In this document: positions 24,996-32,399 of the stretch, piece by piece
How the letters are laid out: every line of letters begins with the position of its first letter
How positions within the stretch are numbered: position 1 is the stretch's first letter
Assembly: GCF_000422425.1 (NCBI RefSeq)
Contig: NZ_AULT01000058.1
Span: 1 to 32,399, forward strand
Length of the DNA: 32,399 nt
From: Oceanospirillum beijerinckii DSM 7166
GTDB taxonomy: Bacteria > Pseudomonadota > Gammaproteobacteria > Pseudomonadales > Halomonadaceae
Direction of reading: 5' to 3'
Program-made: the position numbers and the translations under genes
The notes under the pieces: generated by a model
Told to the model about the DNA's origin: nothing
Database searches by the model: none
What the model saw: the letters and a program-made list of their open reading frames with translations, nothing else

Positions 24996-25364
24996 ATGAA
25001 GCCAGGACATACCGGTTTTAAACATCTGATTCACTCGACAGGCTACTCAATTAAAGGCCTTAAAGCCGCCTTGCGACATGAAGCGGCGTTTCGTCAGGAA
25101 CTGTTTTTGTGTCTGTTGCTAATCCCCAGTGCGTTCTGGTTGGGACAAACCACTCTGGAACGCTTGTTGCTGATCGCCTGCTGCTTTCTGGTCTTGATTG
25201 TTGAGTTGATCAACTCAGCCATTGAAGCGGTTGTCGACCGGATCGGTCCTGAGCACCATGAGTTATCAGGCAGAGCCAAAGATATCGGCTCTGCGGCAGT
25301 GTTTGTCGCTTTGGCTCTGACCGTGATTGTCTGGGGCAGTCTGGCTTATGAGCGCTTTTTCTAG
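24996..25364 (+). CDS. dgkA: Diacylglycerol kinase DgkA
   Basis: A 122-aa inner-membrane enzyme that phosphorylates diacylglycerol from membrane-derived oligosaccharide and LPS modification, returning it to phospholipid synthesis. It has three transmembrane helices. Catalytic residues line up with E. coli, shifted by one: E70, N73, E77 and D81 in VELINSAIEAVVDRIG, and the KD pair at 95-96 in GRAKDIGSAAVF. AGGA precedes the ATG. It stands next to the yejM-like gene, also an envelope lipid function, but divergently. Confidence 0.96.
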   Translation: MKPGHTGFKHLIHSTGYSIKGLKAALRHEAAFRQELFLCLLLIPSAFWLGQTTLERLLLIACCFLVLIVELINSAIEAVVDRIGPEHHELSGRAKDIGSAAVFVALALTVIVWGSLAYERFF

Positions 25365-25443
25365 CCCCGTTTCTTAGGCTGTATCCTTGTTGGTCTCAGC
25401 CTTTCGTTACCCCGTTTTCCCTGGGATCACCGCTTCCCCATGA

Positions 25444-25905
25444 TCACAGCTGATCCAGGGGAAGCTCTGTGGTGTGTTTCATCTCTTCCATGACAAAGCT
25501 GGCACTGACATCGGACAGGTCTGCATCGATCAGCTTTTTATACAACCGATCATAACCCTTCATATCACTCACCACCGCCTTGATCATATAGTCCAGATCG
25601 CCGCTCATACGGTGTACTTCCAGAATCTCGGGGATATTCTGCGTCACCCGCTGGAAGTTCTGTGCCCAGCCTGCATTATGTTGATTGGTGCATACTGAGA
25701 TATATACGGTTAGTGGTAAACCCACTTGCTCGGCATTCAATAACGCCACCCGCTTTTCGATCACGCCCTGTTTTTCCAGTTGTTGCATCCTGCGCCAGCA
25801 TGCGGTTTTGGAAATATTTACTTTTTCGGCCACTTGCCCCACAGACAAGGTGGCATCCCGTTGCAGTAGCTCAAGAATCGCTTTATCGGTACGGTCTATT
25901 TTCAT
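25444..25905 (-). CDS. Lrp/AsnC-family transcriptional regulator
   Basis: A 153-aa regulator. The N-terminal helix-turn-helix (MKIDRTDKAILELLQRDATLSVGQVAEKVNISKTACWRRMQQLE) is followed by the RAM ligand-binding domain from about residue 65 (VYISVCTNQHN, EVHRMSGDLDYMIKAVV). It is divergent from an aminotransferase gene, with a perfect palindrome in the shared spacer. Lrp-type regulators often control the adjacent amino-acid enzyme in response to the amino acid, so that is the likely role; the effector is unknown. Confidence 0.93.
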   Translation of the reverse strand: MKIDRTDKAILELLQRDATLSVGQVAEKVNISKTACWRRMQQLEKQGVIEKRVALLNAEQVGLPLTVYISVCTNQHNAGWAQNFQRVTQNIPEILEVHRMSGDLDYMIKAVVSDMKGYDRLYKKLIDADLSDVSASFVMEEMKHTTELPLDQL

Positions 25906-25960
25906 CTGTTCTGTTTTAAAGTCAGTAAATGGAATAAGTATTTTTAATATGGCTCTAATA

Positions 25961-25975
25961 AGGAATTATATTCCT
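25961..25975. promoter_or_regulatory. Candidate Lrp-type operator
   Basis: AGGAATTATATTCCT is a perfect 15-bp palindrome in an AT-rich spacer between the divergent Lrp-type regulator and the aminotransferase. Size, symmetry and AT-rich centre fit Lrp/AsnC sites. It lies 56 bp from the regulator start and 101 bp from the enzyme start. Confidence 0.55.
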
Positions 25976-26075
25976 GAATTGATCGTAGTAAGTGTCGAAA
26001 TACAAACAATGTTCTTCAGGGCTGCTTTTACACTGTTATAAAGCATTAGGCCGGTGGGCCATCCTGGAGAGAGTC

Positions 26076-27833
26076 ATGCAGTCGATCAGTTTTCAGCAAA
26101 TTCGCGACAATATCATTGGTGAGCATACCCAGATAGAGACCCCGTTTGGCACTAAGCCTCTGGTTTATGCCGACTACACGGCATCCGGTCGTAGCCTGAG
26201 GTTTATTGAAGACTTTATTCAGTACAAGGTACTGCCGTTTTACGCCAATACTCACAGTGAAAGCTCGTTTACCGGTCGTCAAAGTACCGTGCTGCGTGAA
26301 CAGGCCCGTCAGATGGTGCGTCAGGGGTTAAGGGCGGATGACAGCTACCAGGTGATCTTTACCGGTTCTGGTGCGACGGCGGCGATCAATAAGCTAATTG
26401 CGATGCTGAACCTGGCGCTCCCGGCTCAGCTGGATAGTGAATACGGTTTTCAGCAACAGATTGCGGAGCAGGACAGGCCCGTGGTCTTTATCGGTCCTTA
26501 TGAACATCACTCGAATGAACTGCCGTGGCGTGAAAGTATTGCCACGCTGGTACGTATCCCGCTGACCAGGCAAGGGCAGTTGGATCTGCAGGTGTTGGAG
26601 CAGAAACTACAGCAGTATCAGAATCGCAGTCTGAAGATAGGTAGCTTTTCTGCGGCGTCCAATGTCACCGGTATCAAAACCGATATTCTGGCGGTGACCG
26701 AGTTGTTGCATAGCTATCAGGCGCTGTCTTTCTGGGATTATGCCGCGGCAGGGCCTTATGTGGGCATTGATCTGCAAACCTCTCAAGCGGATGCACTGTT
26801 TATCTCACCTCATAAATATATCGGTGGGCCGGGTACGCCGGGTTTACTGGTGGTGCATAACCGGGTGATCAACAATAGCGTTCCTGCGGTGCCGGGTGGT
26901 GGTACTGTGGTGTATGTGACGCCGGAAGACCACCAATATGTCGCCGATGCTGAGCGTCGTGAAGAGGGTGGTACGCCTGCGATAGTGGAATCGATTCGTG
27001 CCGGTCTGGTATTCCAGTTGCAGCAGCAGGTGGGTACAGATGTCATTGAACACAATGAACATCGACTGATTCAAAACCTGCTGTGGCGTTGGGCGGATCA
27101 ACCCAATATTCAGGTGCTGGGTAATACGGAGGTGGAACGCCTGTCGATCTGTTCCTTCCAGGTGCTGCATCGTGACCAACAGGGCCAGAGCAAACCGCTG
27201 CATTACGGTTTTATTGTTGCGCTGCTGAATGACCTGTTTGGTATTCAGGCCCGTGGCGGCTGCTCTTGTGCAGGGCCTTATGGTCATGAGCTGCTGGGGC
27301 TGGATATGGCAACCAGTAAGGCGCTGGAGCAGCAGATTCTGTCGGGCAATGGTGTGCTGCGTCCGGGTTGGGTGCGTATCAACCTGAACTACTTTATTGA
27401 TGAGCCAACCGCAGATTATCTGGCCAGTGCCATTGAGCTGGTTGCGGAACATGGCTGGCGTTTACTGCCCTATTATCGTTTTGGTGCGCAGCAGGGCGTG
27501 TGGCGTTATCAGGGCCAGCAAACGGAACTGCCGGTTGATCTGACAGATGCACAGAGCTGGCTGTTAGGCGAAGACGATGGGCTTAGAGAAGGCAGTATAC
27601 CTAGCGAAAGCAATATGCCTGGAGAAAGCAATAAATTGCATGAAAGCAGTAAATGGGGCGCAGGCAATCAAGCCACGGCTGTGGATTATTCGGAATTGCT
27701 GGCGCAGGGGGAAGCGCGTCTGACTCAACCCCGCGGTGAGATGACTTACAGTCTGGAGTTGTCTGATGTCGCAAAAGAGCTGTGTTGGTTTGCTCTGCCG
27801 CAAGAGATGGATTTCAGGAACGAATGCTTTTAG
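26076..27833 (+). CDS. Class V aminotransferase / cysteine desulfurase-like PLP enzyme with C-terminal extension
   Basis: A 585-aa PLP-dependent enzyme. ATG 26076 follows GGAGAG; a longer in-frame start at 25992 lacks a ribosome site. Fold type I markers: VYADYTASGRSL near the start, TGSGATAAINKL, D221 in SFWDYAAAGPYVG, and PLP-lysine K247 in ISPHKYIGGPGTPG. A Cys pair (396, 398) in ARGGCSCAGPYGHELLG lies where SufS-type desulfurases keep their catalytic Cys. Beyond ~470 there is a tail of unknown role containing three 6-residue repeats (ES[N/S]xx) encoded by 18-bp DNA repeats at 27600-27653. The substrate is unknown; the divergent Lrp-type gene suggests amino acid catabolism. Confidence 0.85.
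   Translation: MQSISFQQIRDNIIGEHTQIETPFGTKPLVYADYTASGRSLRFIEDFIQYKVLPFYANTHSESSFTGRQSTVLREQARQMVRQGLRADDSYQVIFTGSGATAAINKLIAMLNLALPAQLDSEYGFQQQIAEQDRPVVFIGPYEHHSNELPWRESIATLVRIPLTRQGQLDLQVLEQKLQQYQNRSLKIGSFSAASNVTGIKTDILAVTELLHSYQALSFWDYAAAGPYVGIDLQTSQADALFISPHKYIGGPGTPGLLVVHNRVINNSVPAVPGGGTVVYVTPEDHQYVADAERREEGGTPAIVESIRAGLVFQLQQQVGTDVIEHNEHRLIQNLLWRWADQPNIQVLGNTEVERLSICSFQVLHRDQQGQSKPLHYGFIVALLNDLFGIQARGGCSCAGPYGHELLGLDMATSKALEQQILSGNGVLRPGWVRINLNYFIDEPTADYLASAIELVAEHGWRLLPYYRFGAQQGVWRYQGQQTELPVDLTDAQSWLLGEDDGLREGSIPSESNMPGESNKLHESSKWGAGNQATAVDYSELLAQGEARLTQPRGEMTYSLELSDVAKELCWFALPQEMDFRNECF
27600..27653 (+). repeat. In-frame 18-bp tandem repeat within aminotransferase gene
   Basis: Three units: cctagcgaaagcaatatg (27600-27617), cctggagaaagcaataaa (27618-27635) and ttgcatgaaagcagtaaa (27636-27653). 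They keep the frame and encode a hydrophilic linker of ES-N/S hexapeptides. Confidence 0.75.
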
Positions 27834-27984
27834 CAAAAATATGCGTCAACGCTCGCCCGATAGGGCGGTGAGCAGTCACGTCATGCTTCTTAGCCTTTCG
27901 ACATAAGGGCTAACGTTTACTCTCTCTTTGTCATATTAGTGACATATAACTGCTATTGAATGGCACTGTTAAAATAGCGAATAA

Positions 27985-28887
27985 GTGAACGATAGCGTGA
28001 TATTCTGCCAAAGTGTGTGGTGGCGTTGGGGTCAGTGCCTAAGGTGCTGTTTTAGCGTATGGCTTACGCGTACGCCTGGTTTTGGGGTTCTGATAATCCC
28101 TCTTATGTGTTTACTCTCACTGTCACTTCCAGCTCAAGCCAGTACAAAAAAATTACTGGTCATTGGTGAGGAATTTGCTCCTTATGAGTTTGTGCAGGAT
28201 GGTCAGGTTGTCGGTATCGATATAGATATCTGCGACCGTATCTTTGCCAGGCTGGGCTATGACGTTGAATACCGCATTATGCCGTGGAAACGGGCCTGGT
28301 ATCACGTGGAAAAGGGGTTGGCGGATGTGATCCTGACCACCAGTCGTAAGGCGGCACGAGAACCTTTTGTCTGGTATCCCAAAACGGATATGTGGCAGGG
28401 GGATTTTGTTTTCTTCTATCAGAAGGGGCGCTTTAAGCCTGAATTTCTGGATCTGCACTATGCCAAAACTCAGGGGCTGAGTGTGGGAATTATTCAGGGC
28501 AACTCCTATCACCAAAGTGTCTGGCAACAGTTTCCTTACGGTAACGGACGGGATTCATTTCAGGGGGATCTGACCCGGGAGACACTGCACCCACAACTCT
28601 ACCCGGTAGCGAGTCTGAAGCAGAACCTGCTCAAAGTCGCCAGCGGTCGTGTGGATGTCACCATAGCCAATAAAACCTACGGCATGTACACGGCCAAACT
28701 GTTGGGTGTTGCAGATCAGTTGGCGTATTCCACCCAACCGCTCTACAGTAAGCGTTATCCGGCAGCCTTTATCAAGCGCTCTGTACACCCTGATATCCAG
28801 CAGATCGCCACTGAGTTTGATCGGGAATTAGCTACATTTAAAAAGACACAGGAATATCAAAACATTATTGCTAAGTGGCTGAACTAG
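27985..28887 (+). CDS. Periplasmic solute-binding protein, family 3 type
   Basis: A 300-aa protein if GTG 27985 is used; the N-terminus is uncertain. A hydrophobic stretch ending LLSLSLPAQA|S is the signal peptide, and several GTG codons lie before it. The mature part has the SBP_bac_3 layout: LLVIGEEFAPYEFVQDGQVVGIDIDICDRIFARLGYDVEYR, then RAWYHVEKGLADVILTTSRKAARE. No ABC permease genes are nearby. Its stop codon directly abuts the start of a membrane c-di-GMP protein gene, so it may be a sensor's binding partner and not part of a transporter. The ligand is unknown, perhaps an amino acid. Confidence 0.85.
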   Translation: MNDSVIFCQSVWWRWGQCLRCCFSVWLTRTPGFGVLIIPLMCLLSLSLPAQASTKKLLVIGEEFAPYEFVQDGQVVGIDIDICDRIFARLGYDVEYRIMPWKRAWYHVEKGLADVILTTSRKAAREPFVWYPKTDMWQGDFVFFYQKGRFKPEFLDLHYAKTQGLSVGIIQGNSYHQSVWQQFPYGNGRDSFQGDLTRETLHPQLYPVASLKQNLLKVASGRVDVTIANKTYGMYTAKLLGVADQLAYSTQPLYSKRYPAAFIKRSVHPDIQQIATEFDRELATFKKTQEYQNIIAKWLN

Positions 28888-30834
28888 ATGCGCACCATCA
28901 CCTCTAAACTGATCCTTTCCTCTGTACTGTTTGCCATCTTAACCACGGGGATCTATACCGGGCTAACCTTGATGGCAACGGTCAGCAATGTGCGTATGGA
29001 ATTTCAACAGAGCATTGATCGCTTTAAACACGTTCATCTGCCTTCTCTGGAGGAGGCGATCTGGAACTTCAACGACAGCCAGGTGCAGCAGATAATCGAG
29101 GGTGTCACTACCTCCTCCTATATTAAGCGGGTTGAGGTGGAAGCCCTGCCCTATATGGAACTGGAGTCCGGCACCATGCCAGTGGACTCCCGCTTTATCT
29201 CACTGCCGCTCAATCGGGATGACCAGCAATTTGCCTTTATCCGGCTTTATCTGGACGAAAGTGTGCTGGAGGCCGGGATCAAGGATAAGGTGATCGACGC
29301 TCTGTATTTCCTGCTGATCTTTCTGCCACTGCAGGCGCTGGCGATCTTTTTTGTCGTTAAGTGGTCGGTGCTCGATGGTTTGCAGCTGGTGACCAGTAAG
29401 ATTACCCAACTCTCTTTTGATCGCATGGGACACCAGATCAGCTTTCCCCGTCGCCAACCCTATGAGATTGAACTGATCAAAGACAGTATTAACGATCTCA
29501 GTGAACGTCTGGAGCATGAGCAGGCTAAAGCGGTGGCTTATCAGTTGAAGCTGGAAGAGGAATCGAATTATGACTCCGTCACCCGCTTGCCCAACCGAAA
29601 GAACTGTCAGAATTATCTGAAGCAGCGTTTGGCCGCCAATGATATGGCCTCCCTGTTTGTCGTGCATGTGGACTTTATCAACTTCAAGTCGATCAACAGC
29701 CTGCACGGCAATGCTGCCGGGGATGAGTTCCTGGTCGCGACCAAAACCGCCATTGAAAACCTCTACGCGAGGGATTTTTATATCTCCCGTTACGGCAATG
29801 ATCGCTTTGTGTTGCTTAATAAAACGCCCATCACCGAAGGCAATATGGTGACGATCGCGGGTCGTTTGAAAAAACGTTTGGAAGATATGTTCCAGTTACG
29901 GGAATCCGGTGTCTCGGTTTCTCTGTCGGCGGCGATCGGTATTGCGCAATATCCGAAAGATTTTACCAATGCTGAGCAACTACTGCTCAGTGCCGAGCGC
30001 ATGGCGAAGCTATCCAAGAAAAATGCTCAGGTGGTGTTTTATCAGGGCACATTAGACAAAGAGATCAACGACCGGGATCGTATTCGTCACCTGTTGTTCC
30101 GGGCGGTACAGGATCAGGATTTTTTCCTCAATTATCAACCCATCGTTAATATCAATACAGGACAGGTCTCCGGTTATGAGGCACTGATCCGTTGGCACAG
30201 TTCAGAGATCGGTTTTGTACCGCCGGATTCATTTATCGGTATCGCAGAAGAAGAAGGCATGATTATCCCGATTGAGCAGTGGGTGATCCGTCAGGCCTGT
30301 CAGGATATCGCCCGCTTATCGGCACAGGAAGGTCGGCCTATCAATGTCGCCATCAATGTCTCTTATCTGCATTTTGTTGCGGATTCCTTTATTGATACCT
30401 TGAAGCGGGCGTTGGATGAGGCCGGTGTCTCGCCATCCCAGATCGAGGTGGAGCTGACCGAACGGATATTGGCGGAAGATGGTAAGCAGCTGGAGATGAA
30501 AATGCGTTATTTGAAGTCCATGGGGATTAAGATCTCTATTGACGATTTTGGCACCGGTTACTCTGCGCTGAACTATATAAAAGACTTCTCTTTCGATCTG
30601 CTCAAGATCGATAAGTCTTTCGTGCAGTCGATGTTATCCAACGAGAAAAATCAGGCGTTAGTGAAGAATATTATCCGCCTGGCTCACGATCTGGACATTA
30701 AGGTGATCGCTGAAGGCATTGAGCTGGATGAGCAGTACCAAAAACTGAAACTGTTTAACTGCAACTATGGCCAGGGTTATCTGCTCAGCAAACCGATGAA
30801 GTTTGACGATCTGGAACCGGGTGCCCGATTTTAA
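28888..30834 (+). CDS. Membrane GGDEF/EAL protein, probable c-di-GMP phosphodiesterase
   Basis: 648 aa. A transmembrane helix at ~10-32, a periplasmic sensor region (33-135), a second helix (~138-160), a HAMP-like linker and a coiled-coil stretch to about 225. The GGDEF domain (~226-390) has YGNDRF (302-307) in place of GGDEF, so diguanylate cyclase activity is unlikely. The EAL domain (~395-640) keeps E431 in YEALIRW, N490, the ELTER Glu (522/525), D552-D553 in IDDFGTGYS, K573, E609 in AEGIE and Q629, so it should hydrolyse c-di-GMP. The start follows the solute-binding gene's stop with no gap. By analogy with NspS-MbaA of Vibrio, the binding protein may regulate this enzyme. Confidence 0.92.
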   Translation: MRTITSKLILSSVLFAILTTGIYTGLTLMATVSNVRMEFQQSIDRFKHVHLPSLEEAIWNFNDSQVQQIIEGVTTSSYIKRVEVEALPYMELESGTMPVDSRFISLPLNRDDQQFAFIRLYLDESVLEAGIKDKVIDALYFLLIFLPLQALAIFFVVKWSVLDGLQLVTSKITQLSFDRMGHQISFPRRQPYEIELIKDSINDLSERLEHEQAKAVAYQLKLEEESNYDSVTRLPNRKNCQNYLKQRLAANDMASLFVVHVDFINFKSINSLHGNAAGDEFLVATKTAIENLYARDFYISRYGNDRFVLLNKTPITEGNMVTIAGRLKKRLEDMFQLRESGVSVSLSAAIGIAQYPKDFTNAEQLLLSAERMAKLSKKNAQVVFYQGTLDKEINDRDRIRHLLFRAVQDQDFFLNYQPIVNINTGQVSGYEALIRWHSSEIGFVPPDSFIGIAEEEGMIIPIEQWVIRQACQDIARLSAQEGRPINVAINVSYLHFVADSFIDTLKRALDEAGVSPSQIEVELTERILAEDGKQLEMKMRYLKSMGIKISIDDFGTGYSALNYIKDFSFDLLKIDKSFVQSMLSNEKNQALVKNIIRLAHDLDIKVIAEGIELDEQYQKLKLFNCNYGQGYLLSKPMKFDDLEPGARF

Positions 30835-30920
30835 TAGGTCAAACCAGATGGCGCTTTAAACGCGGAACCTGGAAAAGCCTCCTTATGTTTCAGTGTTCTG
30901 TGTTCCGTATGTCTGGTTAG

Positions 30921-30950
30921 AAAAAAGCCTCAGGGGCCGACTAGCCCCTG
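30921..30950 (-). terminator. Intrinsic terminator of the CZB gene
   Basis: On the minus strand caggggc (30950-30944) pairs with gcccctg (30937-30931), then agg and ctttttt (30926-30921). It overlaps the stop codon of the CZB-domain fragment and is a good terminator for it. Confidence 0.8.
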
Positions 30951-31432
30951 TGAGCCCCATGCTTTTCAACTACCATCTTATCCAGATTTTCGATCACATT
31001 ATCACTGGCTTGTTCGACGTCGGAGAAGGATTCAAACAGCTGCTGCTGTACCTGAGGACTTTGCTCCCAATCACCGGTGAGTGCATCCAATGCTTGCTGC
31101 ATTGATTCGTGTACCCGATGGTGCGGTGCGTCCACTGCTTTATAGGCATGTAGATGGCCAAAGTCGTTCTGAGACTCTTCGCCATCCAGCCATTTACCCA
31201 GACGGCAGTTAAATTGATTCACCCGGGCAGCCTGAGCATTTGCAGAATCCAATCCCAGATTGACGGCGGTATAGCCGTTTTGTTTGTAGATAAAGTGATC
31301 CAGTTTTGCCAGTGAGGCAAAGCTGACATCGTGAATATAGCTGATACGACTCAGGGCGCTGTCTGAAGCCGATGCCACCCGGCTAAAGCGGCTTTCAAAC
31401 TGGTCAAGATTGTCCAGTGTCGTATTGGATCT
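30941..31432 (-). pseudogene. 3' remnant of a chemoreceptor gene with C-terminal CZB (zinc-binding) domain
   Basis: Read leftwards from 31432, 163 codons are open. The first part (SNTTLDNLDQFESRFSRVAS) resembles the region after an MCP signalling domain. Then comes a complete CZB domain: RISYIHDVSFASLAKLDHFIYKQNGY, the CRLGKWLDGE Cys motif and HLHAYKAVDAPHHRVHE. An in-frame TAA at 31433-31435 cuts it off, and no methyl-accepting or membrane part is present upstream. GTG 31378 could start a 145-aa protein but has no ribosome site. CZB domains in MCPs sense zinc or HOCl. Position next to phage genes suggests that prophage integration separated it from its 5' part. Confidence 0.8.
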
Positions 31433-31552
31433 TTAAATCCTAAAAAACCAATAAAAACAAAAAGATAAATACGCATTAAAAGCGTAAGGCGCAATATAGG
31501 CGCACCACGCCAGCAAAAATACCGGATTAAACTACCACCAATCTCTGCTTTT
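31433..31552. other. Chromosome-prophage junction region
   Basis: About 120 bp, AT-rich, between the end of chemoreceptor homology and the phage lipoprotein stop. It contains a short direct repeat ggcgc-aatata-ggcgc and acgc/gcgt arms. An attachment core should lie near 31430-31450, but without the other end of the prophage it cannot be defined. Confidence 0.4.
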
Positions 31553-32023
31553 TCATTGCTGTACCACCACTGGATCAGGGGCCGTTACCACCACCGGATC
31601 AGGGGCTGTGACGACTACAGGCGCTGGCTGATCAACCACAACAGGCGCATGGGTCGAGTCACTATTGTAGCTACCGCTCACATTGTCCCCCGTATGCTCA
31701 AAGCCGGTTTTAACAATACCCGTCACTGCAGCCCAAGGTGCCGCCCCGGCAGCAACAGATCCCGCAGTGTTAATCAGTGTATTCGCCACGTCATAGCCGT
31801 TCGTTTGCTTAGGCAGGCTCAACTTGTCGCGGGGGTCTTTATAGCTCAGGCTGCACGGACCACTACAACTGATCTGTAACGTTTGTTGCTTTGCATACTC
31901 ACTCATCAGCGCCGCTTGCTGCTCTGACGTGATTTGATTGCCACTGCAGGCAACCAACGCACCACTACCCACAAGACAAAAAAAAGCCCGCACTAGGCGG
32001 GACGGGTTGCTTCTACATTGCAT
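31553..32023 (-). CDS. Phage-encoded small lipoprotein of unknown function
   Basis: 156 aa. The signal peptide ends in a lipobox, GALVACSG, with C26 as the lipidated Cys, so the protein is membrane-anchored. Two more Cys (SCSGPCSL) may form a disulphide. A Gly/Ala-rich hydrophobic stretch in the middle (TAGSVAAGAAPWAAVTGIV) is followed by a C-terminal repeat, VVVTAPDP twice. GGAG precedes the ATG, and the gene starts inside the end of the late control D gene (31-nt overlap), implying coupled expression. In P2, ogr would be here. I do not recognise the family; a cargo role such as lysis or superinfection exclusion is possible but unproven. Confidence 0.7.
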   Translation of the reverse strand: MQCRSNPSRLVRAFFCLVGSGALVACSGNQITSEQQAALMSEYAKQQTLQISCSGPCSLSYKDPRDKLSLPKQTNGYDVANTLINTAGSVAAGAAPWAAVTGIVKTGFEHTGDNVSGSYNSDSTHAPVVVDQPAPVVVTAPDPVVVTAPDPVVVQQ

Positions 32024-32399
32024 CTGTATTCTCCACTATATCTATGTGTTACACGGTCAATAGACCACTGACCATCCGCCCGGTTAAATGGGAAAGCACT
32101 CAGATTAAGCAGGCACTCTGCCGCCAGCATGGGATTGCCTGGACAATCCAATCTCAAGTAATCACCCTGCCGGGTTATCCGGTGCATCTCTGCCTTAATG
32201 GCGTCCATCGCTTTTTCTTTTGAGTCGTACCGATCCGGCAGCCGTTTACGGGGCGTACTGCCGACCTCTTCTTTTATTTCCTCTGCTTTTTCATGGTCGT
32301 ACCAATGTGCAGTGCAGCCATTGAACTGGCGTTTTTCCGGCCCGGATACCGTGCCTGTAACGTACCCAGGATAAGCCGGTATATTCTCCTGAGGATGCT
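31993..32399 (-). CDS. Phage late control protein D (P2 gpD-like), C-terminal part
   Basis: Open from the window's right edge to a TAG at 31993-31995, about 135 residues seen. The segment SKEKAMDAIKAEMHRITRQGD, then LDCPGNPMLAAECLLNLSAF and ADGQWSIDRVTHRYSGEYRCNVEAT, matches the C-terminus of P2 gpD-type proteins (alternating helix, small beta domain and 'W-I-x-R-V-T-H' strand). gpD is the tail hub/baseplate component that connects tube and spike. In P2 the D gene lies near the attR end of the prophage, which agrees with the host gene fragment just beyond. The N-terminus and the other tail genes lie outside the window. Confidence 0.75.
   Translation of the reverse strand, partial: HPQENIPAYPGYVTGTVSGPEKRQFNGCTAHWYDHEKAEEIKEEVGSTPRKRLPDRYDSKEKAMDAIKAEMHRITRQGDYLRLDCPGNPMLAAECLLNLSAFPFNRADGQWSIDRVTHRYSGEYRCNVEATRPA

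Noticed and set aside
25419-25460. Inverted repeat ccctgggatca / tgatccaggg at the end of the Lrp-type gene
   Set aside because: A bulged stem without a U-run that partly lies in coding sequence; too weak to call a terminator.

Overview
The window looks like chromosomal DNA of a marine-type gammaproteobacterium, most likely from the Oceanospirillales/Oceanospirillaceae neighbourhood. This rests on protein character and on the dapA-bamC-MBL order; no database search was possible. Its centre is a complete urea acquisition and hydrolysis locus. The left end enters an insertion sequence and the right end enters a prophage.

Layout. Positions 1-242 hold the N-terminus of an IS1182-type transposase (minus strand), followed by palindromes. 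Positions 721-6661 hold urtABCDE, the urea ABC transporter; urtB to urtE overlap by 4 nt at each junction. Positions 6910-13125 hold ureD, ureA, a fused ureB-ureC, ureE with a His-rich tail, ureF (frameshifted in a G7 run), ureG and a HupE/UreJ-type permease. The urt-ure spacer carries a near-consensus NtrC site and a sigma-54 promoter just before ureD, so the ure operon is probably induced by nitrogen limitation. Convergent to ureJ lies an operon for a very large hybrid histidine kinase (14404-18072) and a LuxR/NarL-type response regulator (13364-14407). The kinase has a 12-TM permease-like domain, probably NCS1 family, and a Cys-rich module fused to its kinase and receiver. A perfect 7-2-7 inverted repeat upstream of urtA (568-583) is the sort of site such a regulator binds. 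Together these suggest a urea or nitrogen-compound 'transceptor' that controls uptake, while NtrC/sigma-54 controls urease.

Positions 18458-25364 are mostly housekeeping: bcp (peroxiredoxin), dapA, bamC, an MBL-fold hydrolase, a stand-alone Trp-rich 27-codon small gene with its own terminator, a YejM/PbgA/LapC-like inner-membrane protein (minus) and dgkA. Positions 25444-27833 hold a divergent pair, an Lrp/AsnC regulator and a class V aminotransferase, around a perfect palindrome. Positions 27985-30834 hold a two-gene operon of a periplasmic solute-binding protein and a membrane GGDEF/EAL protein with a degenerate GGDEF and an intact EAL.

The right end (30941-32399) holds the 3' end of a chemoreceptor with a CZB domain, cut off at about 31433. 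It is followed by a small lipoprotein gene and the C-terminus of a phage late control D protein, which suggests a P2-like prophage edge inside or next to the chemoreceptor gene. Short degenerate tandem repeats of roughly 13-18 bp (one of about 30 bp) recur at gene ends and linkers through the window. No rRNA, tRNA or CRISPR was seen.
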